A stretch of DNA of 64,000 bases from Loigolactobacillus zhaoyuanensis. Lineage in GTDB: Bacteria > Bacillota > Bacilli > Lactobacillales > Lactobacillaceae. Of the stretch, positions 26,301 to 36,573 are shown one piece after another. The stretch covers positions 19,629-83,628 of the forward strand of contig NZ_RHOE01000004.1 in the NCBI RefSeq assembly GCF_003946385.1. The letters run 5' to 3'. The notes beneath the pieces were generated by a model, which did not search any database, was not told the origin of the DNA, and saw only the letters and a list, made by a program, of their open reading frames with translations. The first letter of the stretch is position 1. Each line of letters starts with the position of its first letter. Position numbers and translations under genes: made by a program.

Positions 26301-26452
26301 AAATACCGCCTCCTTGTTTGATAGTAGAAGAAAATAAACGTTACCCCTGCCTGCATTATACCGGATTTTAGCGCTTACGGATATTTTAATTGCCACGAGA
26401 ATTTGTTAGTATGTTAAGTAACGAATTAAATTAAATGAAAAAGGTGATCTTT

Positions 26453-27241
26453 TTGACAAAAATTCTTGTCGCAGGTTTCAAAGGTAGAATGGGCGCTACT
26501 GCAACACAAATGGTTTTAAAAAATGCTGATTTTGAATTGGTGGGGGTTTATGATCCAATCGCTACTGAAAAAGATTTAGCTGAGTTACCTGAATTTGCTG
26601 GTCAACACGCACCAGTTTTCACTGAATTGAACGCAACGTTGGTAGCTGAACCAGAAATTTGGATCGATTTTACAATTCCCAAAGCGGCAGTGGCTAACAC
26701 TCAATTCGCCTTGGAACACAAAATATCGCCAGTTGTGGGGACGACTGGTTTTACGGCAGCGGACATTAAAGCTTTGCAAACATTAGCTGAACAACAGAAA
26801 ACTGGTGGCTTAATTGCGCCTAATTTTAGTTTAAGTGCCGTTTTGATGATGCAATTCTCTAAGCAAGCGGCTAAATATTTCCCTGATGTTGAAATTATTG
26901 AAATGCACCATGATAATAAATTAGATGCACCGAGTGGAACGGCCGTTAAGACAGCTGAAATGCTGGCCGAAGTTCGCGGCGACAAGCCACAAGGTAATCC
27001 AGATGAGAAAGAAAGTATTCCTGGTGCGCGTGGTGCTAATTATGCGGGCATGCGGATCCACAGCGTACGTTTACCCGGCTTAATTGCGCATCAACAAGTT
27101 CAATTTGGTGGCATTGGGGAAGGGCTGACGATTCGCCAAGATACCTATGACCGTGAATCCTTTATGACTGGCGTCGCTTTAGCTTGTCGTAAAGTTCGCC
27201 AAGCTAGTCAACTCTACGATGGACTTGAATATCTACTATGA
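26453..27241 (+). CDS. dapB: 4-hydroxy-tetrahydrodipicolinate reductase
   Basis: DapB reduces 4-hydroxy-tetrahydrodipicolinate with NAD(P)H in the lysine/diaminopimelate pathway, needed for wall peptidoglycan. The 262-residue protein has the Rossmann start [33 protein letters not shown] holds the catalytic His and Lys, and [17 protein letters not shown] follows. The TTG at 26453 lies at proper distance from AAGGTGATC; the ATG at 26435 lies upstream of that site. Other dap genes are not in the window. It overlaps cca by four bases (ATGA), a pairing common in lactobacilli. Confidence 0.94.
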   Translation: MTKILVAGFKGRMGATATQMVLKNADFELVGVYDPIATEKDLAELPEFAGQHAPVFTELNATLVAEPEIWIDFTIPKAAVANTQFALEHKISPVVGTTGFTAADIKALQTLAEQQKTGGLIAPNFSLSAVLMMQFSKQAAKYFPDVEIIEMHHDNKLDAPSGTAVKTAEMLAEVRGDKPQGNPDEKESIPGARGANYAGMRIHSVRLPGLIAHQQVQFGGIGEGLTIRQDTYDRESFMTGVALACRKVRQASQLYDGLEYLL

Positions 27242-28449
27242 AATTAACTCAGTTACCTGATGAATTTGTCCAAGCGTTACCGGTGCTACATGCAATTATC
27301 CAAGCTGGCTTTGAGGCGTATTTTGTTGGTGGTAGTGTGCGTGATGCACTTCTTGGTAAAAAAATTCATGATGTGGATATTGCCACTAGTGCGTACCCAG
27401 AAGAAATTAAGCAGATTTTTCGGCGGACAGTTGATACGGGTATCCAACATGGTACCGTTACTGTTTTACAGCAAGACGATGCATACGAAGTCACTACTTT
27501 TCGAACTGAATCGACTTATCAGGACTTTCGCCGACCAGATCAAGTCACGTTTGTACGTTCATTGCGCGAGGATTTAAAGCGCCGTGATTTTACGATCAAC
27601 GCCCTAGCACTACAACACGATGGAACGATCATCGATTTATTTGACGGTCTAACTGATTTAGATAATAAGTTGATTCGTGCTGTGGGCGATCCTAACGAAC
27701 GGTTCCATGAAGATGCGCTACGGATGATGCGGGCGGTAAGGTTTGAAAGCCAGTTAGCTTTCACCATTGAGCCAGCAACGGCGCTGGCGATTCAAACCCA
27801 GCATCAATTGCTAAGTAAAATTGCCATTGAACGAATTCATGATGAATTTGTTAAGCTAATGCTGGGGCAAGCGCGGCGAAATGGCCTAGCTAGTTTTATT
27901 GAAACTGAATTATATAGTCAATGTCCAGGTCTTGCTCAAGCTCAGGCAGCGCTAAAGATAATTGCTGAATTGCCAGCAACGCCGTTAGTTAACGAACAAG
28001 ATGTCTGGTTATTGATCACCCATCAATTGAATCTAAGTATTGAAGCAACTAAGTCGTTCTTGCGACAATGGAAATCAGCAAACGAGTTGATTCAAGCCGT
28101 TAGTCTTAGTTTACCCATATTGCAACAATTTTTAGCGCATAGCCCGTTAACCAATTGGAATTATTATGAAACTGGATCAGCTAATATTTTAGCTGCTAAT
28201 CGGATCGCTCATTTATACGGTGCTGGTGAAGCGGAAGCGGTATTGCAGTCTGCATACCAGCAATTACCAATAAAGCGGCGTAGTGAGCTTGCTGTGAACG
28301 GTGGTGACTTGTTACAAGCACTAGGCTTGAAGCCAGGACCACAACTAGGCCAATTATTAGCTGAATTAGAAAAGGCAGTGGTCGCCGCAACATTGCCAAA
28401 TCAAAAAAAAGCTTTGATTGCGGCAGCTGAAAAATTGAGTCATATTTAA
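27238..28449 (+). CDS. cca: CCA-adding tRNA nucleotidyltransferase
   Basis: This enzyme builds or repairs the CCA 3' end of tRNAs. The 403-residue protein is a class II nucleotidyltransferase: [20 protein letters not shown] (residues 32-51) includes the DxD metal site; [11 protein letters not shown] is the template region; [14 protein letters not shown] is the following helix. The neck, body and tail parts run to residue 400. The start overlaps the dapB stop, so it is translationally coupled. A terminator follows. Confidence 0.95.
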   Translation: MKLTQLPDEFVQALPVLHAIIQAGFEAYFVGGSVRDALLGKKIHDVDIATSAYPEEIKQIFRRTVDTGIQHGTVTVLQQDDAYEVTTFRTESTYQDFRRPDQVTFVRSLREDLKRRDFTINALALQHDGTIIDLFDGLTDLDNKLIRAVGDPNERFHEDALRMMRAVRFESQLAFTIEPATALAIQTQHQLLSKIAIERIHDEFVKLMLGQARRNGLASFIETELYSQCPGLAQAQAALKIIAELPATPLVNEQDVWLLITHQLNLSIEATKSFLRQWKSANELIQAVSLSLPILQQFLAHSPLTNWNYYETGSANILAANRIAHLYGAGEAEAVLQSAYQQLPIKRRSELAVNGGDLLQALGLKPGPQLGQLLAELEKAVVAATLPNQKKALIAAAEKLSHI

Positions 28450-28450
28450 T

Positions 28451-28495
28451 AAAGTGAGTGTGCTGATATTGTATCAGTGACTCTCACTTTTATTT
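28451..28495 (+). terminator. Terminator after cca
   Basis: AAAGTGAG pairs with CTCACTTT; an inner CTGATA/TATCAG stem extends the hairpin; TATTTT follows. Confidence 0.88.
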
Positions 28496-28572
28496 TGTAA
28501 GTAACCATGATTGCGTTTTCTATTGCAATCTTTTATGATGAGTGCGAAGTAGAAACTGAGGTAGATAAATCA

Positions 28573-30459
28573 ATGCAAACTTTAACCGCGGAAAATTTAA
28601 CCAAAACTTATGGCGAAAAAATGCTATTCGATCATATTTCCTTTTTTATTAAAGAAGGTGCCCGGATCGGCTTGATCGGAACCAATGGCGCCGGTAAAAC
28701 AACCTTATTGAATGCCTTAACCGGCAACGATACCTTTGATCAAGGGGATATTACCACGCCGAAACAATACCGAATTGGCTACTTACAACAGGTTCCACAA
28801 TTACCACAAGAGCTCACTATTATGCAAGCTATTTTTACCGGTGATAATCCACTGTTTAAGGTAATTGCTGCCTATGAGCGGGCTTTAGCTGCACTTAGCG
28901 TTGCTGGTGATGATCCTAAAGCGCAGGCGGCTTATTCTAAGGCTGAAGCAGCGATGAATCAAGGCGATGCCTGGAATGTTGATACGCAGATCAAAACGAT
29001 TTTATCACAGCTAAAACTCACTGATTTAGATCAGCCGATCAGTGAATTGTCTGGTGGTCAGCAAAAGCGGGTCGGTTTAGCGCAAGTTTTGATCGAATCA
29101 CCTGACTTACTGATTTTAGACGAACCAACGAACCATCTGGATTTTGCCTCAATCGCTTGGCTGGAAGATTATCTGGCCAGTTACAAAGGCGCGCTGTTAG
29201 TGGTGACCCATGATCGTTATTTCCTGGATCGAGTAACTAATCAAATCTATGAACTAGCATTTGGCCAACTAGCTACTTATACCGGTAATTTTGAGGATTA
29301 TCTACAGCAAAGTGCCGTTGCCGCTGAGCAAGCCAGCGAACAGGCGGCAAAACAAGAGAAACTTTATAAAAAAGAATTAGACTGGATGCATGCAGGCGCT
29401 AAAGCACGCTCAACTAAGCAACAGGCCCGCATTAATCGGTTCAATGATCTTAAGACCCAAGTTAATAAGGGTATCGAGCAGGCTGCCGCGGTCGATATTG
29501 ATTTAGGCCAACAACGATTAGGTAAACAGGTATTAGAACTAAAGCAGGCCAGTCTGAGCTTTCACCAGCATCCCATTATTAAAGATTTTGATTTGATGGT
29601 ACAAAATCATGCACGGTTGGGTATTACTGGTGAGAATGGGGCCGGTAAGTCGACCTTTTTGAACGTTTTAGCTGGGCGACTACCACTTGATTCTGGAATT
29701 ATTACTTTAGGTGAAACGGTGCGTTTAGGTTACTACACACAGATGACTGAACAGTTGGATCCGGACAAACGAGTAATCAGCTACCTGCAAGAAGTCGGCG
29801 AAGCAGTTACCGGACGTAATGGATCGGTAGTGAGCGTAACGCAGTTATTGGAACAATTTCTTTTCCCTCGTTTCATGCACGGAACACTAATTCGTAAGTT
29901 ATCTGGCGGTGAGCAACGCCGCTTGTATTTGCTGAAAATTTTAATGCAGCAGCCCAATGTCCTGTTATTAGATGAACCAACTAATGATCTAGATATCAGT
30001 ACTTTGACTGTCTTAGAAAATTATTTGGCCAACTTTAATGGCGCGGTGATCACAGTTTCTCATGATCGTTATTTTCTGGATCAAGTCGCGGATGACTTAC
30101 TTATTTTTAATGGTGATGCACAGGTCGATCGCTTTACCGGTGATTTAAGTGACTATCTAGCCCAACAACAGCAGCCAGCAGCTAAAGCAACTGTGGTTAC
30201 TCAGCCGACAGTGCCCGCTGAGTCAGTGACCAAAGCAAAAACTAAGTTAACTTATAATGAGCAAAAAGAGTGGGCGACTATCGAAACTGATATTGATCAA
30301 CTAGAACAACAATTGGCTGCGGTACAAACAGCGATGCAAACTAATGGCGCTGACTATGGTAAATTAGCTGAGCAACAACGTGAAGTTGAGCAATTGAATC
30401 AACAGATCGAAGATAAAATGCAACGCTGGGATTACCTAAGCCAGTACGCTGAAGCCTAA
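28573..30459 (+). CDS. ABC-F ATPase, Uup/YfmR-like
   Basis: A 628-residue soluble ATPase with two ABC domains and no membrane part. Domain 1: GTNGAGKTTLLNAL, LSGGQQKRVGLAQ and LDEPTNHLD. Domain 2: GENGAGKSTFLNVL, LSGGEQRRLYLL and LDEPTNDLD. The linker between (residues 240-310) and a C-terminal coiled coil of about 75 residues rich in Gln and Glu are as in Uup and YfmR. ABC-F proteins act on the ribosome; Uup/YfmR types are linked to relief of stalled translation or DNA branch handling. No sign of a drug-resistance subtype. ATG with GAGGTAGATAAATCA. Confidence 0.88.
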   Translation: MQTLTAENLTKTYGEKMLFDHISFFIKEGARIGLIGTNGAGKTTLLNALTGNDTFDQGDITTPKQYRIGYLQQVPQLPQELTIMQAIFTGDNPLFKVIAAYERALAALSVAGDDPKAQAAYSKAEAAMNQGDAWNVDTQIKTILSQLKLTDLDQPISELSGGQQKRVGLAQVLIESPDLLILDEPTNHLDFASIAWLEDYLASYKGALLVVTHDRYFLDRVTNQIYELAFGQLATYTGNFEDYLQQSAVAAEQASEQAAKQEKLYKKELDWMHAGAKARSTKQQARINRFNDLKTQVNKGIEQAAAVDIDLGQQRLGKQVLELKQASLSFHQHPIIKDFDLMVQNHARLGITGENGAGKSTFLNVLAGRLPLDSGIITLGETVRLGYYTQMTEQLDPDKRVISYLQEVGEAVTGRNGSVVSVTQLLEQFLFPRFMHGTLIRKLSGGEQRRLYLLKILMQQPNVLLLDEPTNDLDISTLTVLENYLANFNGAVITVSHDRYFLDQVADDLLIFNGDAQVDRFTGDLSDYLAQQQQPAAKATVVTQPTVPAESVTKAKTKLTYNEQKEWATIETDIDQLEQQLAAVQTAMQTNGADYGKLAEQQREVEQLNQQIEDKMQRWDYLSQYAEA

Positions 30460-30512
30460 TGAATATTGACTGGTGAGTGACCACATTTATCTAGTAGGAG
30501 GAAATAACGACT

Positions 30513-31460
30513 ATGGAAGAAGCATACCTTGATTTAGCACGTAAAATCTTAGCAGAAGGTCATCATAAAAATGATCGTACACAGACTGGTACCTATAGTG
30601 TTTTCGGCTATCAAATGCGCTTTGATCTCAGTGAAGGCTTTCCGTTATTGACAACAAAAAAAGTACCTTTTGGCTTAATTAAAAGCGAGCTGCTGTGGTT
30701 CTTAAAAGGCGACAGCAATATTCGCTACCTGTTACAGCATAACAACCATATTTGGGACGAATGGGCGTTTAAGCATTATGTGGAAAGTAGTGATTATCAA
30801 GGCCCTGATATGACTGATTTTGGTCATCGGCAATTGACCGATGCTACTTTTGCAGCAGCTTATAAGGAACAGAAGCAACTTTTTTGTGACCAAATCTTAA
30901 ACGATGATCAATTTGCAGCTAAATATGGTGAATTAGGTAACGTTTATGGCAAACAATGGCGCGCTTGGCAGACGCGTAATGGCGAAACCATCGACCAAAT
31001 CAAAAACGTGATCGAAATGATCAAGACAACGCCGGATTCGCGGCGCATGATCGTGACGGCGTGGAATCCCGAAGATGTACCAACAGCTGCATTGCCACCA
31101 TGTCACACATTATTTCAATTTTATGTGGCCGATGGTAAACTTAGCTGCCAACTTTATCAACGCAGTGGCGACGTTTTTCTAGGTGTACCATTTAATATTG
31201 CTAGCTACGCTTTACTGACCGCTTTGATTGCCAAAGAAGCAGGCTTAGAAGTCGGCGAATTTGTGCATACATTAGGTGACGCGCACATTTACAGTAATCA
31301 TCTGGACCAGGTCAAGGAACAGTTGACCCGCACCCCACGGTCAGTGCCAACATTGAAATTAAATCCTGATAAACATAGTATTTTTGATTATGATGTGGCG
31401 GACATTCAATTAGAAAATTACGATCCGTATCCAGTAATTAAGGCACCAGTTGCGGTGTAG
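30513..31460 (+). CDS. thyA: Thymidylate synthase
   Basis: ThyA methylates dUMP to dTMP with methylene-tetrahydrofolate, making dihydrofolate. At 315 residues it is the long Lactobacillus casei type, with an insert of about 50 residues at 90-140 ([20 protein letters not shown] and following) absent from the E. coli form. The catalytic cysteine is in [32 protein letters not shown] and [16 protein letters not shown] bind the substrate. GTAGGAGGAAATAAC precedes the ATG. dfrA follows 37 bases later, giving the usual thyA-dfrA folate cycle pair. Confidence 0.97.
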   Translation: MEEAYLDLARKILAEGHHKNDRTQTGTYSVFGYQMRFDLSEGFPLLTTKKVPFGLIKSELLWFLKGDSNIRYLLQHNNHIWDEWAFKHYVESSDYQGPDMTDFGHRQLTDATFAAAYKEQKQLFCDQILNDDQFAAKYGELGNVYGKQWRAWQTRNGETIDQIKNVIEMIKTTPDSRRMIVTAWNPEDVPTAALPPCHTLFQFYVADGKLSCQLYQRSGDVFLGVPFNIASYALLTALIAKEAGLEVGEFVHTLGDAHIYSNHLDQVKEQLTRTPRSVPTLKLNPDKHSIFDYDVADIQLENYDPYPVIKAPVAV

Positions 31461-31497
31461 AACCCACGTTACATTAGATTTTAGAGGAGGACACTAA

Positions 31498-31998
31498 ATG
31501 ACAATTGCATTTATGTGGGCGGAAGCGCAAGACCATTTAATTGGTGCTAAGGGGCAATTGCCCTGGCATTTACCTGCTGATCTACAGCATTTTAAGCAAG
31601 TCACGGTGAATCAAATCGTAGTAATGGGCCGGAAAACTTATGCGGGTATGGGCAAGCCGTTGCCGCAGCGGACTAACATTGTTCTTAGCCAACAAACTGA
31701 TTATCCAGTTGCACCTGGCGTGATCCTATTAAATAATGTTGCGGCAGTTTTAGCGTATGCAGCAGCGCATCCACAGCAGGAAACGATCATTATTGGGGGC
31801 GCACAAATTTTCAACTTATTCAAGGATCAGGTTACGCGCTTATATGTCACTAAGATTGCGGCCCGTTTCAGCGGTGACACCTATATGCCTGAATTAGATT
31901 GGCCAGCTTTTACGCGTGTTGCGTTTCAGCCAGGGGTAGTTGACGCTAAAAATAAATATCCCTATTCATTTGCTACTTACCAACGTACAAATGAATAA
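31498..31998 (+). CDS. folA: Dihydrofolate reductase
   Basis: This enzyme reduces the dihydrofolate made by ThyA back to tetrahydrofolate with NADPH. The 166-residue protein begins MTIAFMWAEAQDHLIGAKGQ, contains LPWHLPADLQHFKQVT for folate binding, VMGRKTYAGM for NADPH, and IIGGAQIF near residue 98. GAGGAGGACACTAA precedes the ATG. It is cotranscribed with thyA. Often named dfrA in lactobacilli. No change points to resistance to trimethoprim, but this cannot be judged by eye. Confidence 0.95.
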   Translation: MTIAFMWAEAQDHLIGAKGQLPWHLPADLQHFKQVTVNQIVVMGRKTYAGMGKPLPQRTNIVLSQQTDYPVAPGVILLNNVAAVLAYAAAHPQQETIIIGGAQIFNLFKDQVTRLYVTKIAARFSGDTYMPELDWPAFTRVAFQPGVVDAKNKYPYSFATYQRTNE

Positions 31999-32143
31999 TT
32001 TTTTGAGTGGCAAGTGAAAAATCAGGGTTAATCTGCTATACTAAATTAGTGTTTAGTTACTGGGCTCAAATCATTAAAAACTGTAATTTTGTTCCAGTAA
32101 TAACAGGTTGAAAACAATTTGTAAGAAAGTGTGGCTGAAGTTC

Positions 32144-32989
32144 GTGGCATCTATAAAAATCGTAACCGATTCGTCGGTTCAACTAACCTCTGAAGAAGTT
32201 GAAAAATACAACATCACGGTCATTCCACTTTCAGTTATGATTGACGGTACCGTATATATCGATGGTAAAACCATTACCCGCCCACAGTTCGTTGAGTTAA
32301 TGAACCAATCAGTAGCGCTACCTAAAACTAGCCAACCACCAATTGGGGAATTCATTGAATTATTTGATCAGCTAGGGGCTGACGGTAGCCAAGTCATTGC
32401 GTTGCATATGACTGACGCGATCAGTGGTACTGTGAATACAGCACGGCAAGCGGCTAACCTCAGTAAAAGCGATGTAACCGTGATCGATTCGCGTGAAACT
32501 GATCGTGGTATGGCCTTTCAAGTTTTACGGGCCGCTCAATTAGCACAATCAGGTGCTGATAAGGCAACTATCATCGCGGCAATCGACCGGGTACGTAACA
32601 GTACCAAATTGTACATGGCTGTTATGACTTTAGATAACATTGTTAAGGGTGGTCGGGTCAGCAAAGTAACTGGTTTAATTTCGAGCATCTTAAACATGAA
32701 AGTTATTTTTGAAATGATCGATGGTGAGTTGAACGTCAGAACTAAAGGGCGCGGAACAAAAACCGTTAATAATTTTATGCGTGACTTAATTGCTGACTTA
32801 GCAACTAAACCTAACATTAAAGGAATCGGCATTTCACATGTTGCTGCTAATAGTGTGATGGAAAAATTTAAGGCCGACATTCAGGCAGCTTTACCTAATG
32901 TGCCGTTATTGATCCGCGATACCAGTCCAATTATTGCGACTTACGCGGGTATGGGTGCTTTTGCGATCATGTATTATACGGAGGATTAG
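32144..32989 (+). CDS. DegV-family fatty-acid-binding protein (first copy)
   Basis: A 281-residue cytoplasmic protein. IKIVTDSSVQLTSEEVEKYN is the family opening, LPKTSQPPIGEF the lipid-binding loop and GGRVSKVTGLISSILNMKVI the middle block. DegV/FakB proteins hold a fatty acid so that FakA can phosphorylate it for phospholipid synthesis. The GTG at 32144 gives the usual length; in-frame upstream starts (TTG 32108, GTG 32129) add 5-12 residues, and none has a strong ribosome site. A second member lies at 58248-59111. Two copies with different fatty-acid preference are common in Firmicutes. Confidence 0.87.
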   Translation: MASIKIVTDSSVQLTSEEVEKYNITVIPLSVMIDGTVYIDGKTITRPQFVELMNQSVALPKTSQPPIGEFIELFDQLGADGSQVIALHMTDAISGTVNTARQAANLSKSDVTVIDSRETDRGMAFQVLRAAQLAQSGADKATIIAAIDRVRNSTKLYMAVMTLDNIVKGGRVSKVTGLISSILNMKVIFEMIDGELNVRTKGRGTKTVNNFMRDLIADLATKPNIKGIGISHVAANSVMEKFKADIQAALPNVPLLIRDTSPIIATYAGMGAFAIMYYTED

Positions 32990-33082
32990 TCAGTAAATGA
33001 AGTCTTTACTGACCGATTAAATGTAAATGTGTCTAAAAAGATGATCTCAAAGACATGCTCATCAAAAATTTGTAGTAAAATG

Positions 33083-33112
33083 GGGCTGCGACGCGTTTGT
33101 CAAAGCCCTTTT
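33083..33112 (+). terminator. Possible terminator after the first degV
   Basis: GGGCT pairs with AGCCC, enclosing a GAC/GTC stem, and is followed by TTTT. It lies 94 bases after the gene, so it could belong to a small leader instead. Confidence 0.5.
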
Positions 33113-33179
33113 AATATAGCTGTAAATATTTAGCTGAGAATTTACTAGAAGAAATATCAATATACAAGGAGTTGCAACA

Positions 33180-34055
33180 TTGCGCGGTTTAAAAATTCTA
33201 AAAGAGATCGTCTTGGTCGTCGTCATCATTGGTGTTATTGCCGGTGGTATTTATGCTGGACTTAATTATTTTGCTCCAGGCACAGCTAGTGATCAAGTGA
33301 CTAATACGCGTCCAAAACCAACAGTTAAAAAGAAGAAAACCATCCAGCTAGTGGCTGTTGGCGATTCTCTAACTGAAGGGATCGGTGACGGTCAAAAGCA
33401 AGGCGGCTACGTTGGAATCATCAAAGATGAGCTGACTACTAAGCAAACGGTTAAGACCCAGACCCAAAATTACGGGATCGCTGGTGAAACGAGTACCCAA
33501 ATCGATCAGCGGGTAAAGACTGATCGATCTTTACAACAAGCTTTAAAAAAAGCGGACGTAATTACAATGTCGGTCGGTGGCAATGATTTAATGGCGGTCC
33601 TGCGCCAACAAATGCTTAACCTGAATGAAGCGGACATCAAAAAAGCGCAAACCGCCTATCTCGGTCATTTGACAACATTATTACAAGATGTCCGTCAACA
33701 AAATACAACGGCACCGATTTTTGTTTTCGGCATCTATAATCCGTTTTACCTTTATTTCCCCAAGATGACTAAGATGCAGACTGCAGTTGAGGATTGGAAT
33801 AGTGCCTCCGCTAAGATCATTAAACAACAAAAAAATAGTTATTTGATCGATATCTGTGATCAATTATCGAAAGGTGAAAAACTGACAACTCAGAAAAAGA
33901 CAACGGCTAAAGCTACCAGCGACAGTAGTAGTGACAAAAATAGTTTGATTTTTACGGAAGATAACTTTCATCCCAACCATTCCGGCTATCAGGTCATGGC
34001 GGATGATCTATATCAAGTAATGATGCAACAAAAGAATAAGTGGTTATATAGATAG
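33180..34055 (+). CDS. Membrane-anchored SGNH/GDSL hydrolase (YpmR-like)
   Basis: A 291-residue protein with an N-terminal membrane segment (VLVVVIIGVIAGGIYAGLNY) and an extracellular SGNH hydrolase domain. Block I is VAVGDSLTEGIGDG with the catalytic Ser, block III is SVGGNDLMA, and block V is FHPNHSGYQVMADDLYQ with the Asp/His pair. Such enzymes cleave ester or acyl groups; the substrate is unknown. The TTG start follows CAAGGAGTTGCAAC. A DUF2140 gene, yozE and an S41 protease follow, as in Bacillus around ypmR-ypmS. Confidence 0.87.
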   Translation: MRGLKILKEIVLVVVIIGVIAGGIYAGLNYFAPGTASDQVTNTRPKPTVKKKKTIQLVAVGDSLTEGIGDGQKQGGYVGIIKDELTTKQTVKTQTQNYGIAGETSTQIDQRVKTDRSLQQALKKADVITMSVGGNDLMAVLRQQMLNLNEADIKKAQTAYLGHLTTLLQDVRQQNTTAPIFVFGIYNPFYLYFPKMTKMQTAVEDWNSASAKIIKQQKNSYLIDICDQLSKGEKLTTQKKTTAKATSDSSSDKNSLIFTEDNFHPNHSGYQVMADDLYQVMMQQKNKWLYR

Positions 34056-34064
34056 GATATGAAT

Positions 34065-34673
34065 ATGAACACAAAAAAAAGAACAACAAAAAAGGCACCG
34101 CTTAATTGGTGGAAGTGGCTTTTTATCGGTTTAGTCGCAATCATTATCGGCAGTGGGGCTTATTTAGGAACTAAATTAACGACACCACCAGCTACAACGA
34201 CTAGTAGCGAAAAATTAATCAAACGTGAGCCAACCTTTGCTGTAAACTTGAATAAATCGCAGGTCAATGCGGTCACCAGTTATTACCTGAGCCATTATCT
34301 GAAAAACAGTAAAATCAAGTATGAATTTACCTTGGACGATCAAGCAGTTCTCAAGGGAAAATTTAAGCTATTAGGTTATCCGGTCCCGTTTTCAATTTAT
34401 TTTGATCCCTACGTTAGAGAAAATGGCGACGTGCAATTGAAGGCGCGGCGAATGGCGATCGGTAGTTTATCTGTACCAATTACGACGGTAATGAATTATA
34501 TTAGTCATAGTTATAAATTTCCTAAATGGGTCGTGCTTGATAGTAAGCAAAAAACAATTTTACTGAAATTGAATGAATTTAAAATGAAAAACGGTATGCA
34601 GATCAAGGCAACTCGAATCGACTTACCAAATGATAAAATCAATCTTAATATTTATATTCCCCAATTTAATTGA
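34065..34673 (+). CDS. DUF2140 membrane protein (YpmS-like)
   Basis: A 202-residue protein with a lysine-rich N-terminus, one membrane segment (WLFIGLVAIIIGSGAYLGTK) and an extracellular domain of about 160 residues (FAVNLNKSQVNAVTSYYLSH near 60) typical of the YpmS family. Function unknown. It follows the SGNH hydrolase gene directly, and this pairing is conserved in Firmicutes, so both probably work at the outer membrane face. The ATG at 34065 is seven bases after AGGA; an ATG two codons earlier is too close. Confidence 0.82.
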   Translation: MNTKKRTTKKAPLNWWKWLFIGLVAIIIGSGAYLGTKLTTPPATTTSSEKLIKREPTFAVNLNKSQVNAVTSYYLSHYLKNSKIKYEFTLDDQAVLKGKFKLLGYPVPFSIYFDPYVRENGDVQLKARRMAIGSLSVPITTVMNYISHSYKFPKWVVLDSKQKTILLKLNEFKMKNGMQIKATRIDLPNDKINLNIYIPQFN

Positions 34674-34714
34674 TCAATAAATAACTATAATCGTGAAGTA
34701 GAGGTGTGAAATCA

Positions 34715-34942
34715 ATGCGCAAAAGTTTTTATCAATTTTTAATGACGCTACGTGACCCAGAAAGTCATGATGAAATTTCCCAATTTGCCGCCAATGCTTT
34801 TTTCGATCAAAGTTTCCCCAAGTTGGAACAAGCTTATGAACCGTTATCCCATTATCTGGAAGAAAATGCAGGTTATTTACCTAGTATGACTATTTTTGAT
34901 GATGCTTTTCTAAAATATCAAGAACAAGCACGTGAACTTTAA
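34715..34942 (+). CDS. YozE family protein (UPF0346)
   Basis: A short acidic protein of 75 residues. [40 protein letters not shown] and [19 protein letters not shown] are the conserved blocks of the UPF0346 family (SAM-like helical fold). The function is unknown. The ATG at 34715 follows GAGGTGTGAAATCA. It lies 41 bases after the DUF2140 gene and 30 bases before the S41 protease, in a likely operon. Confidence 0.9.
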   Translation: MRKSFYQFLMTLRDPESHDEISQFAANAFFDQSFPKLEQAYEPLSHYLEENAGYLPSMTIFDDAFLKYQEQAREL

Positions 34943-34972
34943 TCGAGGCAGCTAAATAAGTAGGTGAATTTA

Positions 34973-36436
34973 TTGGAAGAGAAACCACAATCAGATCCAA
35001 AAGCACCAAAACGGCGTAAACGCCGGGTTAGTTTATTGGTTTATATTAGTTCAACGTTATTAGCCCTTTTTGTCGGTATTTTTATGACGATCTTGGTGAT
35101 CGGCTTAAATAGTCGCACTAGTCAATCGTTAGATACGTCTACTACAGGTTTTAGTAAACTTAGTCAAGTTTACCAAACTATCAATCAGCAATATTATCGT
35201 AAAACTGACCAAAATAAATTGATCAACGGAGCGGTCAAGGGTATGATCGCTAGCTTAGGCGATCCATACTCAGAATATTTAAGCGGTAGTGACGCCAGCA
35301 CCCTAGATAATACGATCTCCGGTAGCTTCGAAGGTATTGGTGCAGAGATCCAGAAAAAAGGCCAGTACATCGAGATCGTTTCGCCAATTGCCGGTAGTCC
35401 AGCTAAAAAAGCTGGCTTGAAGGCCAATGATGTGATCACCGCGATCAATGACCAATCAACGGCTGGCTGGAGTGCAACTAAAGCAACTAATAAGATTCGT
35501 GGTAAAAAGAATACGACGGTCAAATTAACGATCAAGCGGGATAAGCAAAGCTTTAAAGTAACACTGAAGCGTGATGTGATTCCGGTGAAAACAGTGAATG
35601 CCCATTTAGACAAAAATCAACCAACCATTGGTTATATCCAGATCACAAGTTTCTCAGAACCAACCTTCAAGGAAACTAAAGCGGCAATTACTAAGTTACG
35701 CAAACAAGGGGCAAAATCATTTGTGATCGATGTGCGCAGTAATCCTGGTGGTATTATGCAACAAGCCCTGAAGATATCTAGTATGTTTGTTGCTAATGGC
35801 AAGCCACTAATGCAAGTTAAACCGCGGACTGGACAAGCAACGGTTTATCACGCCAGTAAATCTGAGGACGGCGGCTTTAAAGTCAAAGAACCCGTTAAAG
35901 TTTTGATCGATGACGGTAGTGCCAGTGCTTCCGAAATTTTTGCGGCGGCTTTAAATCAATCTGCTAATGTAGAATTGATCGGGACCAAATCATTTGGTAA
36001 AGGCACTGTGCAACAGGTCGTCCAGCTCGATAAAAAGAGTGAATTTAAGTTGACGATTGCCAAGTGGTTAACACCTAATGGTAGCTGGATCAACAAACGT
36101 GGATTAACGCCTAATATTGTGGCTAAATATCCTAGTTACGCTTATTTACCTGTTGTCAGTGATGCAAAGACTTACCAGTTGAATGATGTTTCCAGTAAGA
36201 TCAAAACCATACAAACTGAATTAAAAGCCGTAGGGCAAGATCCAGGAACGATCAATGGCTACTTTAGTGACACAACACAACAAGCTGTGACTGCTTTCCA
36301 AGCTGCCAATAACTTAACCCAATCCGGCAAGTTAGACCCAGCAACGATCGATAAATTACAAACCGCGATCACTAAACAAATTAGCGATAATGATGTGGCT
36401 TATAATAAAGCAGTCGAACAATTAACTAAAGAATAA
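34973..36436 (+). CDS. S41 C-terminal processing peptidase with PDZ and peptidoglycan-binding domains
   Basis: A 487-residue membrane-anchored serine protease of the CtpA/CtpB family. After a basic N-terminus there is a membrane segment (ISSTLLALFVGIFMTILVIG, residues 25-46). The PDZ domain spans about 110-195 (IVSPIAGSPAKKAGLKANDV). The S41 core follows, with SNPGGIMQQAL, the catalytic Ser in DDGSASASEIFAAAL and Lys in GTKSFGKGTVQ. The C-terminal peptidoglycan-binding domain (GYFSDTTQQAVTAFQAANNL) targets the wall. The TTG at 34973 follows TAGGTGAATTTA. It probably trims membrane or secreted proteins. A strong terminator follows. Confidence 0.92.
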   Translation: MEEKPQSDPKAPKRRKRRVSLLVYISSTLLALFVGIFMTILVIGLNSRTSQSLDTSTTGFSKLSQVYQTINQQYYRKTDQNKLINGAVKGMIASLGDPYSEYLSGSDASTLDNTISGSFEGIGAEIQKKGQYIEIVSPIAGSPAKKAGLKANDVITAINDQSTAGWSATKATNKIRGKKNTTVKLTIKRDKQSFKVTLKRDVIPVKTVNAHLDKNQPTIGYIQITSFSEPTFKETKAAITKLRKQGAKSFVIDVRSNPGGIMQQALKISSMFVANGKPLMQVKPRTGQATVYHASKSEDGGFKVKEPVKVLIDDGSASASEIFAAALNQSANVELIGTKSFGKGTVQQVVQLDKKSEFKLTIAKWLTPNGSWINKRGLTPNIVAKYPSYAYLPVVSDAKTYQLNDVSSKIKTIQTELKAVGQDPGTINGYFSDTTQQAVTAFQAANNLTQSGKLDPATIDKLQTAITKQISDNDVAYNKAVEQLTKE

Positions 36437-36443
36437 TTAAGTG

Positions 36444-36484
36444 ACAAGGTACTGATAAAATAAGTTGTCAGTACCTTGTTTTTT
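36444..36484 (+). terminator. Terminator after the S41 protease
   Basis: A perfect 12-bp stem (ACAAGGTACTGA against TCAGTACCTTGT) with a 12-base loop, then five Ts. Confidence 0.95.
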
Positions 36485-36573
36485 CGTCTGCGCAAATTCG
36501 GTTTAAAAATATGATAGAATAAAACAGAACGAAGCCAGGCGTTTAACGCCGGCAAACGAAAGGATTTTTATAT